Positions 35,203-42,937 of a DNA stretch of 64,000 nt are shown in pieces. The stretch comes from Sphingobacterium griseoflavum (GTDB lineage: Bacteria > Bacteroidota > Bacteroidia > Sphingobacteriales > Sphingobacteriaceae): NCBI RefSeq assembly GCF_014653155.1, contig NZ_BNAF01000002.1, positions 310,001 to 374,000 on the forward strand, given 5' to 3'. Each line of letters begins with the position of its first letter. Within the stretch, counting starts at the first letter, position 1. Made by a program: the position numbers and the translations under genes. The notes under the pieces were generated by a model. The model saw only the letters and a program-made list of their open reading frames with translations, was not told the origin of the DNA and made no database searches.

Positions 35203-35466
35203 TTAGTTAACATCTCCTTGATGGGTGCCCCCTAGAAAAGCATTTATTTCCTCTCCGAGAAGATTGACCTCTTCATCCATCCCAAACATAGGGAGCTCTG
35301 TTTCCGGATTCAATTTGAGCCAAGTTGTCTCCGTATCCTTCATAATCTTCACGTATTCCTGACCGTCTTTGAAGATGAGGTAGGTACCATCCTCTTCGGG
35401 AAAGACTGCGTAAACAACTTCACCAATTTCAATATCGAATGGTTCTTGTGCGCCTTCTAGTTTCAT
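35203..35466 (-). CDS. Small acidic hypothetical protein (87 aa)
   Basis: A strongly acidic, soluble protein. The first 60 residues look like a compact beta-sheet fold (DIEIGEVVYAVFPEEDGTYLIFKDGQEYVKIM), followed by TWLKLNPETELPMFGMDEEV. No known catalytic motif. It has its own TACCTTTG promoter element 15 nt upstream and is divergent from dprA. Confidence 0.6.
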   Translation of the reverse strand: MKLEGAQEPFDIEIGEVVYAVFPEEDGTYLIFKDGQEYVKIMKDTETTWLKLNPETELPMFGMDEEVNLLGEEINAFLGGTHQGDVN

Positions 35467-35481
35467 ATACTAATTTTTAAC

Positions 35482-35489
35482 CAAAGGTA
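35482..35489 (-). promoter_or_regulatory. -7 element for the small acidic protein
   Basis: The minus strand reads TACCTTTG, a full consensus match, 15 nt before the ATG. Confidence 0.45.
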
Positions 35490-35527
35490 GGATTTTTAAA
35501 CAAAATTCTTATTTTTAGGTTCCAATT

Positions 35528-36625
35528 ATGAACAAACTGCAACAGATAGCACTGACTAAAATTAAAGGTGTTGGACCGAAGACCGCCCGTAATCTACTGG
35601 CTCATTGTGGATCTGTGGACGGTATTTTCCGGTCGAAGAAGAAAGAATTGCTGCGTATTCCTCAGATCGGGCAGACTACTGTCGAGGCCATTTTATCAAA
35701 AAACTATCTATCCGACGCAGAAAAAGAACTGCAATTTGTCGAAAAGCATGGCATAGATCTCTTATGGATTGAGGACGAGAACTATCCTAAACGCCTATTG
35801 TACTGCGACGATGCGCCGCTTCTACTATATTACAAGGGAAGTGCAACGCTCAACCCGCAACGATGTGTGAGCATTGTTGGGACGAGAAACGCGACATCCT
35901 ATGGAAAGCAACTGTGTGAAGAGCTGCTAGCGGCCTTTCAAGAACAAAACATATTGGTTGTTAGCGGCTTGGCATATGGCATCGACGTCCATGCGCACAG
36001 ACAGTCGCTGAAGCATGGTGTTTCTACCGTTGCTGTACTCGGGCATGGTTTAGATATGATCTATCCAGCGGCACATCGCGACGTGGCCTCCCGCATGCTG
36101 GCGGACGGCGGCCTAATCACCGAATTTCCGTCGGGCACGATACCCGAGCGAAACAACTTCCCGGCACGCAATCGGATTATTGCTGGGCTTAGCGACGTGA
36201 CAATCGTAGTCGAAGCAGCCCGGAAAGGCGGTGCTTTAATCACCGCTGAAATTGCCAATAGCTACCATCGCGATGTTTGTGCATTCCCCGGAAGAATAGA
36301 TCAGGAATATTCAGCCGGATGTAACTACCTTATCAAAACTAATCGAGCACACCTTATCCGCCATGCCCAAGACTTATTTTATCTGATGGATTGGAAGGAC
36401 AGTGCGAAACAGGGGTGTGCGAAACAGCTGCAACTACTTCCGACGGACATGTCCACGGATCAACAAAGGGTTTATCGGCTGATTCAGGAGAACGAAACAT
36501 CTAATATCGATGATATAGCACAACAGCTAGCATGGCCAATGAGCAAGCTCGCCATGGTGCTTTTGGAAATGGAGATGAACAACCACATTGTCGCTTTGCC
36601 TGGTAAAACATATAAACTATTGTAA
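35528..36625 (+). CDS. dprA: DNA-processing protein DprA (365 aa)
   Basis: DprA/Smf binds incoming single-stranded DNA during transformation and loads RecA. An N-terminal helix-hairpin-helix (IKGVGPKTARNLL, residues 12-24) is followed by the Rossmann-like core: SIVGTRNATSYG, VSGLAYGIDVHAH at 145-157, GHGLDMIYPAAH, and FPARNRIIAGLSDVTIVVEAARKGGALITA. A C-terminal winged-helix (about 300-365) completes the normal architecture. An imperfect TATTTTTA lies 10 nt upstream. Confidence 0.97.
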   Translation: MNKLQQIALTKIKGVGPKTARNLLAHCGSVDGIFRSKKKELLRIPQIGQTTVEAILSKNYLSDAEKELQFVEKHGIDLLWIEDENYPKRLLYCDDAPLLLYYKGSATLNPQRCVSIVGTRNATSYGKQLCEELLAAFQEQNILVVSGLAYGIDVHAHRQSLKHGVSTVAVLGHGLDMIYPAAHRDVASRMLADGGLITEFPSGTIPERNNFPARNRIIAGLSDVTIVVEAARKGGALITAEIANSYHRDVCAFPGRIDQEYSAGCNYLIKTNRAHLIRHAQDLFYLMDWKDSAKQGCAKQLQLLPTDMSTDQQRVYRLIQENETSNIDDIAQQLAWPMSKLAMVLLEMEMNNHIVALPGKTYKLL

Positions 36626-36651
36626 TCTGAACCTGAAAACCTAAACAACCT

Positions 36652-38187
36652 ATGCAAAATAAAAACAAAACGTTATGGAAGGTGATTGGCGCATCCTCCT
36701 TGGGCACATTGATTGAGTGGTACGATTTCTTTATTTTCGGTAGTCTTTCCGTGGTGCTATCAACTAAATTTTTTCCCGCCGACAATCCGACTGCAGCTTT
36801 TCTCTCCACGCTCGCCACTTTTGCGGCAGGCTTCGTTGTCCGCCCTTTCGGTGCACTTTTCTTTGGAAGATTAGGCGACCTTATTGGACGAAAATATACC
36901 TTTATGGTTACGCTCATGTTGATGGGGGGAGCGACCTTTCTTATCGGTTGCACACCGAGTTATGAAAGCATCGGTTTCCTAGCTCCACTTATCGTGCTTG
37001 TGTTGCGTTTGTTGCAGGGCTTAGCCCTGGGTGGCGAGTACGGCGGTGCTGCGACCTATGTCGCTGAACATAGCCCAGAAGGCGAGCGCGGTTATTGGAC
37101 ATCTTGGATACAAACCACGGCAACCTTTGGCCTCTTCATATCGCTTGTGGTTATCCTTCTCACACGTTTATTCCTCAGTGAATCCCAATTTGACGAGTGG
37201 GGTTGGCGGATACCGTTTGTATTATCGATCTTTATGGTTTTCGTTTCTTACCTGATCCGCAAGAATATGGATGAATCCCCGGAATTCACAAAAGCAAAGG
37301 CAGAAGGAAAAACGGCAAAGAATCCGTTGAAAGAGAGCTTCGGCAACATCTATAATTTAAAATATGTATTGCTGGCTTTGTTTGGGGCGGCCATGGGACA
37401 AGGCGTGGTTTGGTACACCGGTCAGTTTTATTCGATGAGCTTTATGAAAACAGTGATGTTTCTTCACACCGATCAAGCCGATCTCATTTTGGGTATAGCC
37501 CTTCTCCTGGGGACGCCGTTTTTTGTGGTGTTTGGTAGACTAAGCGATAAGGTAGGCCGCAAGTGGGTTATGCTTGCTGGCATGTTGCTCGCCATATGCA
37601 CCTATCGGCCGATCTATGCATGTATGTATCAATTAACCAATATCCAAACAAAAACAGAGCGACTGGATTTGCGTGCCGTTGAAACAAGCTTCGTCAAACA
37701 CGGTGATTCGCATAATCGTGTAACAAGAACCAGCAAAACCTTTACAGACGGTACCGAGGTGACACAAGCTGTCACTACCCAGATCACAGAAGCGAATAAT
37801 CCTATTTTAAAAGATGGGATGCCGCAGGAAAGTTCCCGAACTACGGTTTTCCTAAAAGGATCGAACTATGCCCTCTTGGTTGGATTGATATTTATACAGA
37901 TTATCTACATTACCTTGGTCTATGGTCCTATAGCGGCCTTCTTGGTAGAAATATTCCCGGTTAAAATCCGGTATACCTCCATGTCGCTGCCCTATCATAT
38001 TGGAAATGGTATTTTCGGGGGCCTCTTGCCGGCCGTATCCACCTATCTGGCTAGCAATGCGCAAACAAAAGGGCAGTCCGATTTTTATCTATCTGGGCTT
38101 TGGTATCCGATCATCGTCGCATCGATTTGCTTTGTTATCGGTTCCATCTATATTACGAAAACAATGACTGCAAACCAAATAAAGTAA
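36652..38187 (+). CDS. MHS-type major facilitator transporter (511 aa)
   Basis: Member of the metabolite:H+ symporter branch of the MFS, like the proline/betaine and citrate carriers. TM1 carries GTLIEWYDFFIFGSL, the loop 2-3 motif is GRLGDLIGRKYTF, and LLQGLALGGEYGGAATYVAEH follows. The second-half loop LSDKVGRKWVMLAG is also present. Residues about 325-400 are an extra hydrophilic segment (from TNIQTKTERLDL to TTVFLKG) lying between membrane helices, making the protein about 70 residues longer than the E. coli relatives. The substrate is not predictable. The following 75-aa membrane protein is probably cotranscribed. Confidence 0.9.
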   Translation: MQNKNKTLWKVIGASSLGTLIEWYDFFIFGSLSVVLSTKFFPADNPTAAFLSTLATFAAGFVVRPFGALFFGRLGDLIGRKYTFMVTLMLMGGATFLIGCTPSYESIGFLAPLIVLVLRLLQGLALGGEYGGAATYVAEHSPEGERGYWTSWIQTTATFGLFISLVVILLTRLFLSESQFDEWGWRIPFVLSIFMVFVSYLIRKNMDESPEFTKAKAEGKTAKNPLKESFGNIYNLKYVLLALFGAAMGQGVVWYTGQFYSMSFMKTVMFLHTDQADLILGIALLLGTPFFVVFGRLSDKVGRKWVMLAGMLLAICTYRPIYACMYQLTNIQTKTERLDLRAVETSFVKHGDSHNRVTRTSKTFTDGTEVTQAVTTQITEANNPILKDGMPQESSRTTVFLKGSNYALLVGLIFIQIIYITLVYGPIAAFLVEIFPVKIRYTSMSLPYHIGNGIFGGLLPAVSTYLASNAQTKGQSDFYLSGLWYPIIVASICFVIGSIYITKTMTANQIK

Positions 38188-38191
38188 TGTT

Positions 38192-38419
38192 ATGGGAAAT
38201 ATAAAAAAAATATTGGGCATGGTGTGGATCATCCTCGCTTTGCTCACGGCTTATTTCAGTATTTTTTACTTTGGCCTCCCCAAATTAAGGACGGGACAAC
38301 AGGAAGACTTGGTCTTTGGTCTCATCATCTTGTTTATTCTCACCCCTATAGTTAGCGTTGGGTTGGCCATATTCGGCTATTTTGCGCTCAAAGGCGAATA
38401 TGCAAACGACAAAATGTAA
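38192..38419 (+). CDS. Small two-helix membrane protein (75 aa)
   Basis: Two membrane segments (about residues 5-28 and 42-66) and a short charged tail. It starts 4 bp after the MHS transporter stop, so it is almost certainly in the same operon. It resembles the small proteins (DUF6814-type) that accompany MHS carriers in Bacteroidota; that name is from memory and less certain than the association. It may be a small subunit or stabiliser of the carrier. Confidence 0.7.
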   Translation: MGNIKKILGMVWIILALLTAYFSIFYFGLPKLRTGQQEDLVFGLIILFILTPIVSVGLAIFGYFALKGEYANDKM

Positions 38420-38490
38420 TTTTTGTTTACTGACTATCAATAGTCTACATCTTCGTTTAGAAAAAATTTTCGACAAGTCTATTTTTTTCC

Positions 38491-38498
38491 TACTTTTG
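38491..38498 (+). promoter_or_regulatory. -7 element for the SRP RNA gene
   Basis: TACTTTTG matches TAnnTTTG and ends 4 nt before the 5' end of the SRP RNA stem. Confidence 0.6.
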
Positions 38499-38502
38499 TG
38501 AC

Positions 38503-38600
38503 GGGCAAGTCTCTTACGACCAGCTCCCAATGACTCCCCCAGATTGGGAACAAAGCAAGGGTATTTGGTTGAGCGGTGCGATAAGAGTAGCTTGCCCTTT
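38503..38600 (+). ncRNA. ffs: Signal recognition particle RNA, small bacterial type
   Basis: The 5' GGGCAAG (38503-38509) pairs with the 3' CTTGCCC (38591-38597) to close a long hairpin; inner pairing such as TCTTA with TAAGA continues the stem. The apical part ACCAGCTCCC..ACTCCCCCAG..GGGAAC..AGCAAGGGT follows the pattern of Bacteroidota 4.5S RNAs, with a GGAA tetraloop closed by TTG/CAA. A run of six T directly after the stem ends transcription. With Ffh it would target membrane proteins to the translocon. The 63-codon frame over this DNA is not a gene. Confidence 0.85.
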
Positions 38601-38804
38601 TTTATTTCTTTCTAATTTGGGCGCAAAATCAAAACGAAGCGCCGACAATAATCGACCTTTTTTCTCCGCACAAATTTGTTCATGTAAATTATTTCTACAG
38701 GCAATTTTCTGCCGTTTTTAGTTTTGGGAGAAAGCCATTCCCTGCACCGATACTCTTTTTTAGGATATTTTTTGTTTATTTGTAGTCCGAATTATCGAGA
38801 ACTT

Positions 38805-39650
38805 ATGAGTTGGTTTAAAAGAAACAAGGCAGGTATCAGTACTGCAACCGAAAATAAAAAGGAGGCGCCTGACGGCATGTGGAATAAATGTCCGAACTGT
38901 AAGAAGCCTTTATTAAATAGTGAACAGATTGAGAATAAATACGTTTGTCAGTATTGCGATTATCATATCCGCATTGGGTCCGCGGCCTATTTTTCTATTT
39001 TATTTGACGACAATCGTTTCACGGAGCTTTTCGAGAACCTCAGTTCAGGCGATCCCTTGACATTTGCTGATACAAAACCCTATCCCGTTCGTTTATCCGA
39101 CAGCCAGGCAAAGACAGGTTTGAAAGATGCCATACGTTGCGGACATGGCAAGATGCAGGGAAAGGACATTGTGATTGCCTGTATGGATTTTAATTTTATT
39201 GGCGGATCCATGGGTTCGGTGGTTGGCGAAAAGATTGCGCGCGCTATCGACTACTGCCTAGCGCATAAGACACCATTCATGTTGATATCTAAATCTGGGG
39301 GTGCGCGCATGATGGAAGCAGCATTTTCATTGATGCAAATGGCCAAGACATCGGCAAAACTAGCTCTATTGGCAAAAGCAAAAATCCCTTACGTGTGTTT
39401 ATTAACAGATCCTACGACAGGCGGAGTAACTGCTTCTTACGCGATGCTAGGCGACATCAACATTGCAGAACCCGGCGCGCTTATCGGTTTTGCTGGACCA
39501 CGCGTGATCAAGGAAACCATCAAGAAAGATTTACCGAAAGGTTTCCAAACTTCTGAATTCGTTCTGGAACATGGTTTCTTGGACTTTATTGTCGACAGAA
39601 GACATCTCAAAGCGAAGGTAGCGGCTTATCTGCGCTTAATTTACACATAG
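38805..39650 (+). CDS. accD: Acetyl-CoA carboxylase carboxyltransferase subunit beta (281 aa)
   Basis: Carboxyltransferase half of acetyl-CoA carboxylase, which makes malonyl-CoA for fatty-acid synthesis with AccA, AccB and AccC. The N-terminal zinc ribbon has Cys29, Cys32, Cys48 and Cys51 (CPNC..CQYC). The crotonase-like core shows [41 protein letters not shown] and [17 protein letters not shown]. The open frame runs 27 codons further upstream, but MSWFKRNK at 38805 is the family start. A terminator hairpin follows the stop. Confidence 0.97.
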   Translation: MSWFKRNKAGISTATENKKEAPDGMWNKCPNCKKPLLNSEQIENKYVCQYCDYHIRIGSAAYFSILFDDNRFTELFENLSSGDPLTFADTKPYPVRLSDSQAKTGLKDAIRCGHGKMQGKDIVIACMDFNFIGGSMGSVVGEKIARAIDYCLAHKTPFMLISKSGGARMMEAAFSLMQMAKTSAKLALLAKAKIPYVCLLTDPTTGGVTASYAMLGDINIAEPGALIGFAGPRVIKETIKKDLPKGFQTSEFVLEHGFLDFIVDRRHLKAKVAAYLRLIYT

Positions 39651-39660
39651 TCGTTCAACA

Positions 39661-39713
39661 AAAACCATAAAAAAGAGCGGTTTCTCGAAACGGAAACCGC
39701 TCTTTTTTATGGT
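39661..39713. terminator. Bidirectional terminator after accD
   Basis: AAACCATAAAAAAGAGCGGTTTC and its complement make a stem of about 23 bp with A-run and T-run flanks, so it can work on both strands. The stop codon of the minus-strand gene at 39707 lies inside the stem. Confidence 0.85.
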
Positions 39714-40060
39714 TTCCTGTAATGGGCTACAAATGCCCAATATTGACGTCTCGCCAAGTAAGTCAAATCTTTTTCGTGAGCATAAGCTTCCCGTTCGAAG
39801 GATATGGACATGTAGGCTTTTTGAACATCACGGTATCGCAGGTAGAAAAACAAAAATTCCAGTGCATACCACAGGTAGAAAGGGACAATACATAACTCAA
39901 GAACCTGACAAATATGAATCCGTTCATGGTTTAAAAGCCTCGTATCTTTACGCGCTTCTAGAGAGCGCACAAAAATAAAAGGAAAGATTGTCACGGCTAA
40001 AGCACGGCCTGCCGAAAAAAAATTAGTCCAAAACTTGCTGACGACAATGACTCCCCTCAT
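39707..40060 (-). CDS. Membrane protein with HExxH motif (117 aa)
   Basis: A short protein with two hydrophobic segments (about residues 15-32 and 55-72) and an HERIH sequence at about 44-48 followed by EREAYAHE about 40 residues later. HExxH with a downstream Glu is the pattern of gluzincin zinc proteases, so a small membrane metalloprotease-like protein is possible. The motif alone is weak evidence, and the protein is much shorter than known membrane proteases. Own gene, divergent from the MerR regulator. Confidence 0.6.
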   Translation of the reverse strand: MRGVIVVSKFWTNFFSAGRALAVTIFPFIFVRSLEARKDTRLLNHERIHICQVLELCIVPFYLWYALEFLFFYLRYRDVQKAYMSISFEREAYAHEKDLTYLARRQYWAFVAHYRKP

Positions 40061-40106
40061 CTCGTGAAATTAGAAATTTTTCCGCATATATTCGCCGTGT
40101 AAAAAG

Positions 40107-40137
40107 TTTTGAATATGGAACAGAGGTCGTATATTTG
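40107..40137 (+). promoter_or_regulatory. Promoter of the MerR-like gene
   Basis: TTTTG at 40107-40111 and TATATTTG at 40130-40137 are separated by 18 nt, the best complete -33/-7 pair in the window. The ATG follows 19 nt later. Confidence 0.7.
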
Positions 40138-40156
40138 TTAAAGTAGAAAGTGAACG

Positions 40157-40492
40157 ATGCCGTACAAAGACCGCGAAATAAACAAATTATATTATACCAT
40201 GGGGGAAGTAACCACGATGTTCAGCGTGAACGCCTCTCAGATTCGGTTTTACGAACGGGAATTCGATATTCTACAACCCAAAAAGAACAAAAAGGGGAAT
40301 CGTCTTTTCACCCAGGAAGATATTTCAAACCTGAAGATTATTTTCAATCTAGTGAAGGACAAAGGTTATACACTTCAGGGTGCACGGGATTATCTTCGAG
40401 CCAATAAAAATGAAGTGAAGGAAAATCAACGTGTTGTGGATTCCTTGGAACGCTTAAAGAAATTCTTGCTCGAAGTGCGCGATAGCTTATAA
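40157..40492 (+). CDS. MerR family transcriptional regulator (111 aa)
   Basis: A winged helix-turn-helix of the MerR type. YTMGEVTTMFSVNASQIRFYEREFDILQPKKNKKGNRLFTQEDI covers residues 13-58. A coiled-coil helix to the C terminus (ENQRVVDSLERLKKFLLEVRD) would make the dimer. No cysteine cluster or effector domain is present, so it is not a metal sensor of the classic type. It converges on the YfcE-like gene with 2 bp between stops. Target genes are unknown. Confidence 0.88.
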   Translation: MPYKDREINKLYYTMGEVTTMFSVNASQIRFYEREFDILQPKKNKKGNRLFTQEDISNLKIIFNLVKDKGYTLQGARDYLRANKNEVKENQRVVDSLERLKKFLLEVRDSL

Positions 40493-40494
40493 TG

Positions 40495-40989
40495 CTAACG
40501 GTTTCCCAATTCAATCACCTCTAGATTTTCCACACGGTCTTCAGTAATTTGAAACCGCATCAAGGTTCGGACGTTATGCCAGCCCTGTTTCCCCGCCGCT
40601 CCCGGGTTCAGATGCAATAGATTCAATGCCGGATCATATTGAACCTTCAAGATATGGGAATGACCGCAGATAAACAATTTCGGCGGGTTCAATACAATCT
40701 CGGGTTTTACCTGCGGAGCATACCGCCCTGGGTAGCCGCCTATATGTGTCATCCATACGTCCACATTTTCGCAGGAAAAACGTTCATGCTCGCGACAGGC
40801 GGAGCGGAGGTCCTTTCCATCAATATTGCCCCAAACACCTCGAAAAGGCTTGAATGCAACCAAGCTGTCCAAAATGTCTATAGATCCAAAATCGCCTGCA
40901 TGCCAAATTTCATCGCAAGATTCAAAATATTGGAACACCGCATCGTCTAAATATCCATGGGTATCGGATAATAAACCAATTTTTCTCAT
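40495..40989 (-). CDS. YfcE/MJ0936-type metallophosphoesterase (164 aa)
   Basis: Calcineurin-like phosphoesterase of the small YfcE class. Metal-ligand motifs are all present: SDTHGYLD (residues 8-15), HAGDFGS, GNIDGKD, MTHIGG and CGHSHI, in the canonical order. The family hydrolyses phosphodiesters in vitro; the in-vivo substrate is unknown. It lies 3 bp downstream of the TrmN6-type gene on the same strand, so the two are cotranscribed. Confidence 0.9.
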   Translation of the reverse strand: MRKIGLLSDTHGYLDDAVFQYFESCDEIWHAGDFGSIDILDSLVAFKPFRGVWGNIDGKDLRSACREHERFSCENVDVWMTHIGGYPGRYAPQVKPEIVLNPPKLFICGHSHILKVQYDPALNLLHLNPGAAGKQGWHNVRTLMRFQITEDRVENLEVIELGNR

Positions 40990-40992
40990 GAG

Positions 40993-41700
40993 CTAAAATG
41001 CTAAAAAGTAAGGATTCAATAGCGCCTTGTAGGCGTCGGTATGTTCGCCTTGCCGCTCGTAGATAACCAAGGTGTCGTAAACCGGTACACCCGCTGTCTT
41101 TCCGATCACCAGCAAGGTTCGGATGGGATCTTGACCAGGGTATGAAGCTATCATAGTCTTCTGTTGTAGAAAAAGAGCCCGCGAGGGCATCGTTTCTTCG
41201 AGTAGTTCTTGTGCTAAAGCAACCGGAAGAATACAGTAAAACTGCCCCTCGATTGAAAGATATTGCTTCACAAAATCAAATAAATTTTCAAAAAAAGAGC
41301 TATCTGTATGCTTCGCTAATTGCTTACGTGGGTCAGGGTTATGCAATGAGTTGGTATAGAAAGGCGGATTGGAGACAATCAAGTCATAGCAATCACTAAC
41401 ACGATGGTCTCTAAAATCGCTATGGATGGACAACAAACGATCAGAAAACATAGATTGCCGAAAGTTGTAAGCGGCCCGTTCACTGGCTTCACCATCAATA
41501 TCCAAGGCATCTATGTGTGCTTTTGGGTGGCGTTGAGCCAGCATCAGCGCAATAACGCCGGTACCGGTCCCGACATCTAAGATCCGATGTGCATTAGGCC
41601 TGCAGGCCACAGCGCCCAGTATCACCCCGTCGGTATTGATCTTCATCGCACAATCCCCTTGATCAACCTCAAATTGCTTAAACCTAAAAATCGAACCCAT
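40993..41700 (-). CDS. TrmN6-type tRNA(Val) A37 N6-methyltransferase (235 aa)
   Basis: SAM-dependent methyltransferase similar to E. coli YfiC/TrmN6. RFKQFEVDQGDCAMKINTDGVILGA at the N terminus and LDVGTGTGVIALMLAQR at about residue 38-54 are typical; the catalytic NPPF motif is in IVSNPPFYTNSL. The open frame extends two codons to a TTG, but the TACTTTTG element ends 3 nt before the ATG at 41700, so that ATG is the start and the message is leaderless. Confidence 0.88.
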   Translation of the reverse strand: MGSIFRFKQFEVDQGDCAMKINTDGVILGAVACRPNAHRILDVGTGTGVIALMLAQRHPKAHIDALDIDGEASERAAYNFRQSMFSDRLLSIHSDFRDHRVSDCYDLIVSNPPFYTNSLHNPDPRKQLAKHTDSSFFENLFDFVKQYLSIEGQFYCILPVALAQELLEETMPSRALFLQQKTMIASYPGQDPIRTLLVIGKTAGVPVYDTLVIYERQGEHTDAYKALLNPYFLAF

Positions 41701-41703
41701 ATA

Positions 41704-41711
41704 CAAAAGTA
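41704..41711 (-). promoter_or_regulatory. -7 element for the TrmN6-type gene
   Basis: The minus strand reads TACTTTTG, a full consensus match, ending 3 nt before the ATG at 41700. Confidence 0.55.
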
Positions 41712-41792
41712 AAACTTATATTTTCGGTCTCCTACTGATCATGCCTTTTATAAGCGGATTAATTTTACTATTATTGGTACAAGAATCATATC

Positions 41793-42932
41793 ATGGCTAA
41801 ATTTTTCACATTTCTACTTTCACTATCGTTTTTTGCACATCCAATTTATTTGCAAGCAAATACCGAAGACAATTTGCAAAACTGTGAACAGATTACCGCC
41901 ATTGCCTTGGAGAAACTGGTTCCTGCGCTACAGCAAAACAACTATCAGCAGCTAGAAAGCATACTGGGCACGATACAAAGTGCTTGTGGTGAAAACGAAT
42001 TCACGCAACGCATGCGCATTATCCAAGCACTTATTGAAAGGAAAACGACTGGTGCGCTAATTGCCGATTACCTTTCAAAAAATTACCATGAAATTCTAAC
42101 CATGCGTTGGGACTACACGGTCGAGAAGGAGCATCGCCGTATATACCAAGAAAATAAAGCAGACTTTAACTACGTACCGCTCAATCACCCTATCGATTCG
42201 CTAATTAAACTGAAAGCCAACGCTCTGTTGAACTCGCCCTCCTACAACCTCACCGAGCAAGAAGAGGATATTGCACTACTCTTTGCCGATCATCTGGATG
42301 AATTCTATCAGTCGTATGAAGATACCGCCCCCATACCTAGCGCAACAGAAACCGCACGGTATCGTGAAGATTCCAAGTTACGTTCGGGGATGATCATTTC
42401 CGCAGGAGCGGAATTTCCGATCACGGGATCTGATCCCTTATTCAAAACAAATCCTACGTTCGGGCTATTTTATTCATCCAGCATGGCATCACTTATACTT
42501 TTTGAAGGAGGGATTAAAATCCGGATTAATTCGAATGACCGCTCTTTCGATTATATGCTTTACGATGAAATTGAACATGTTAATTCCAGTGCCAGTTTCA
42601 GTATAGGAGGTAATGTAGGTGTTAAATTGTTCGACAACGACAAATACATCATAGCACCGAAAGTAGGATTATACTATGATGTGACCAATACCGGTTTGAG
42701 TGAGGTGGACTACTTCGACAACGAATATGGCGAGAGTACCAGCAGTGTACGTTACCACAATATACACACCATGCGAACGACCTTAGCACTGAGCCTGATG
42801 CGACATATCGTTGGGAAAAAGTACATCGGTCTAGAAGCTGCTTACCATTATGTCCCCTACGACTGGGAACGAAACTTGCTGACCACGATCCAACCCAATT
42901 ATGCCAGTTTACAGCTTTTTTTCCGGTTCTAA
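41793..42932 (+). CDS. Hypothetical outer-membrane-like protein (379 aa)
   Basis: Signal peptide of about 22 residues (cleavage near LQAN). The first half (about 25-180) is predominantly helical. From about residue 195 to the end there are alternating amphipathic strands (GMIISAGAEFPITG, FSIGGNVGVKLFDN, YIIAPKVGLYYDVTN), and the last residue is an aromatic Phe (LQLFFRF), as in outer-membrane barrels. Family not recognised. It converges on mutS with 5 bp between stops. Confidence 0.65.
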   Translation: MAKFFTFLLSLSFFAHPIYLQANTEDNLQNCEQITAIALEKLVPALQQNNYQQLESILGTIQSACGENEFTQRMRIIQALIERKTTGALIADYLSKNYHEILTMRWDYTVEKEHRRIYQENKADFNYVPLNHPIDSLIKLKANALLNSPSYNLTEQEEDIALLFADHLDEFYQSYEDTAPIPSATETARYREDSKLRSGMIISAGAEFPITGSDPLFKTNPTFGLFYSSSMASLILFEGGIKIRINSNDRSFDYMLYDEIEHVNSSASFSIGGNVGVKLFDNDKYIIAPKVGLYYDVTNTGLSEVDYFDNEYGESTSSVRYHNIHTMRTTLALSLMRHIVGKKYIGLEAAYHYVPYDWERNLLTTIQPNYASLQLFFRF

Positions 42933-42937
42933 GAACA

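Noticed and set aside
38530..38721. 63-codon open frame over the SRP RNA
   Set aside because: It overlaps the stem-loop RNA and has no protein-like features.
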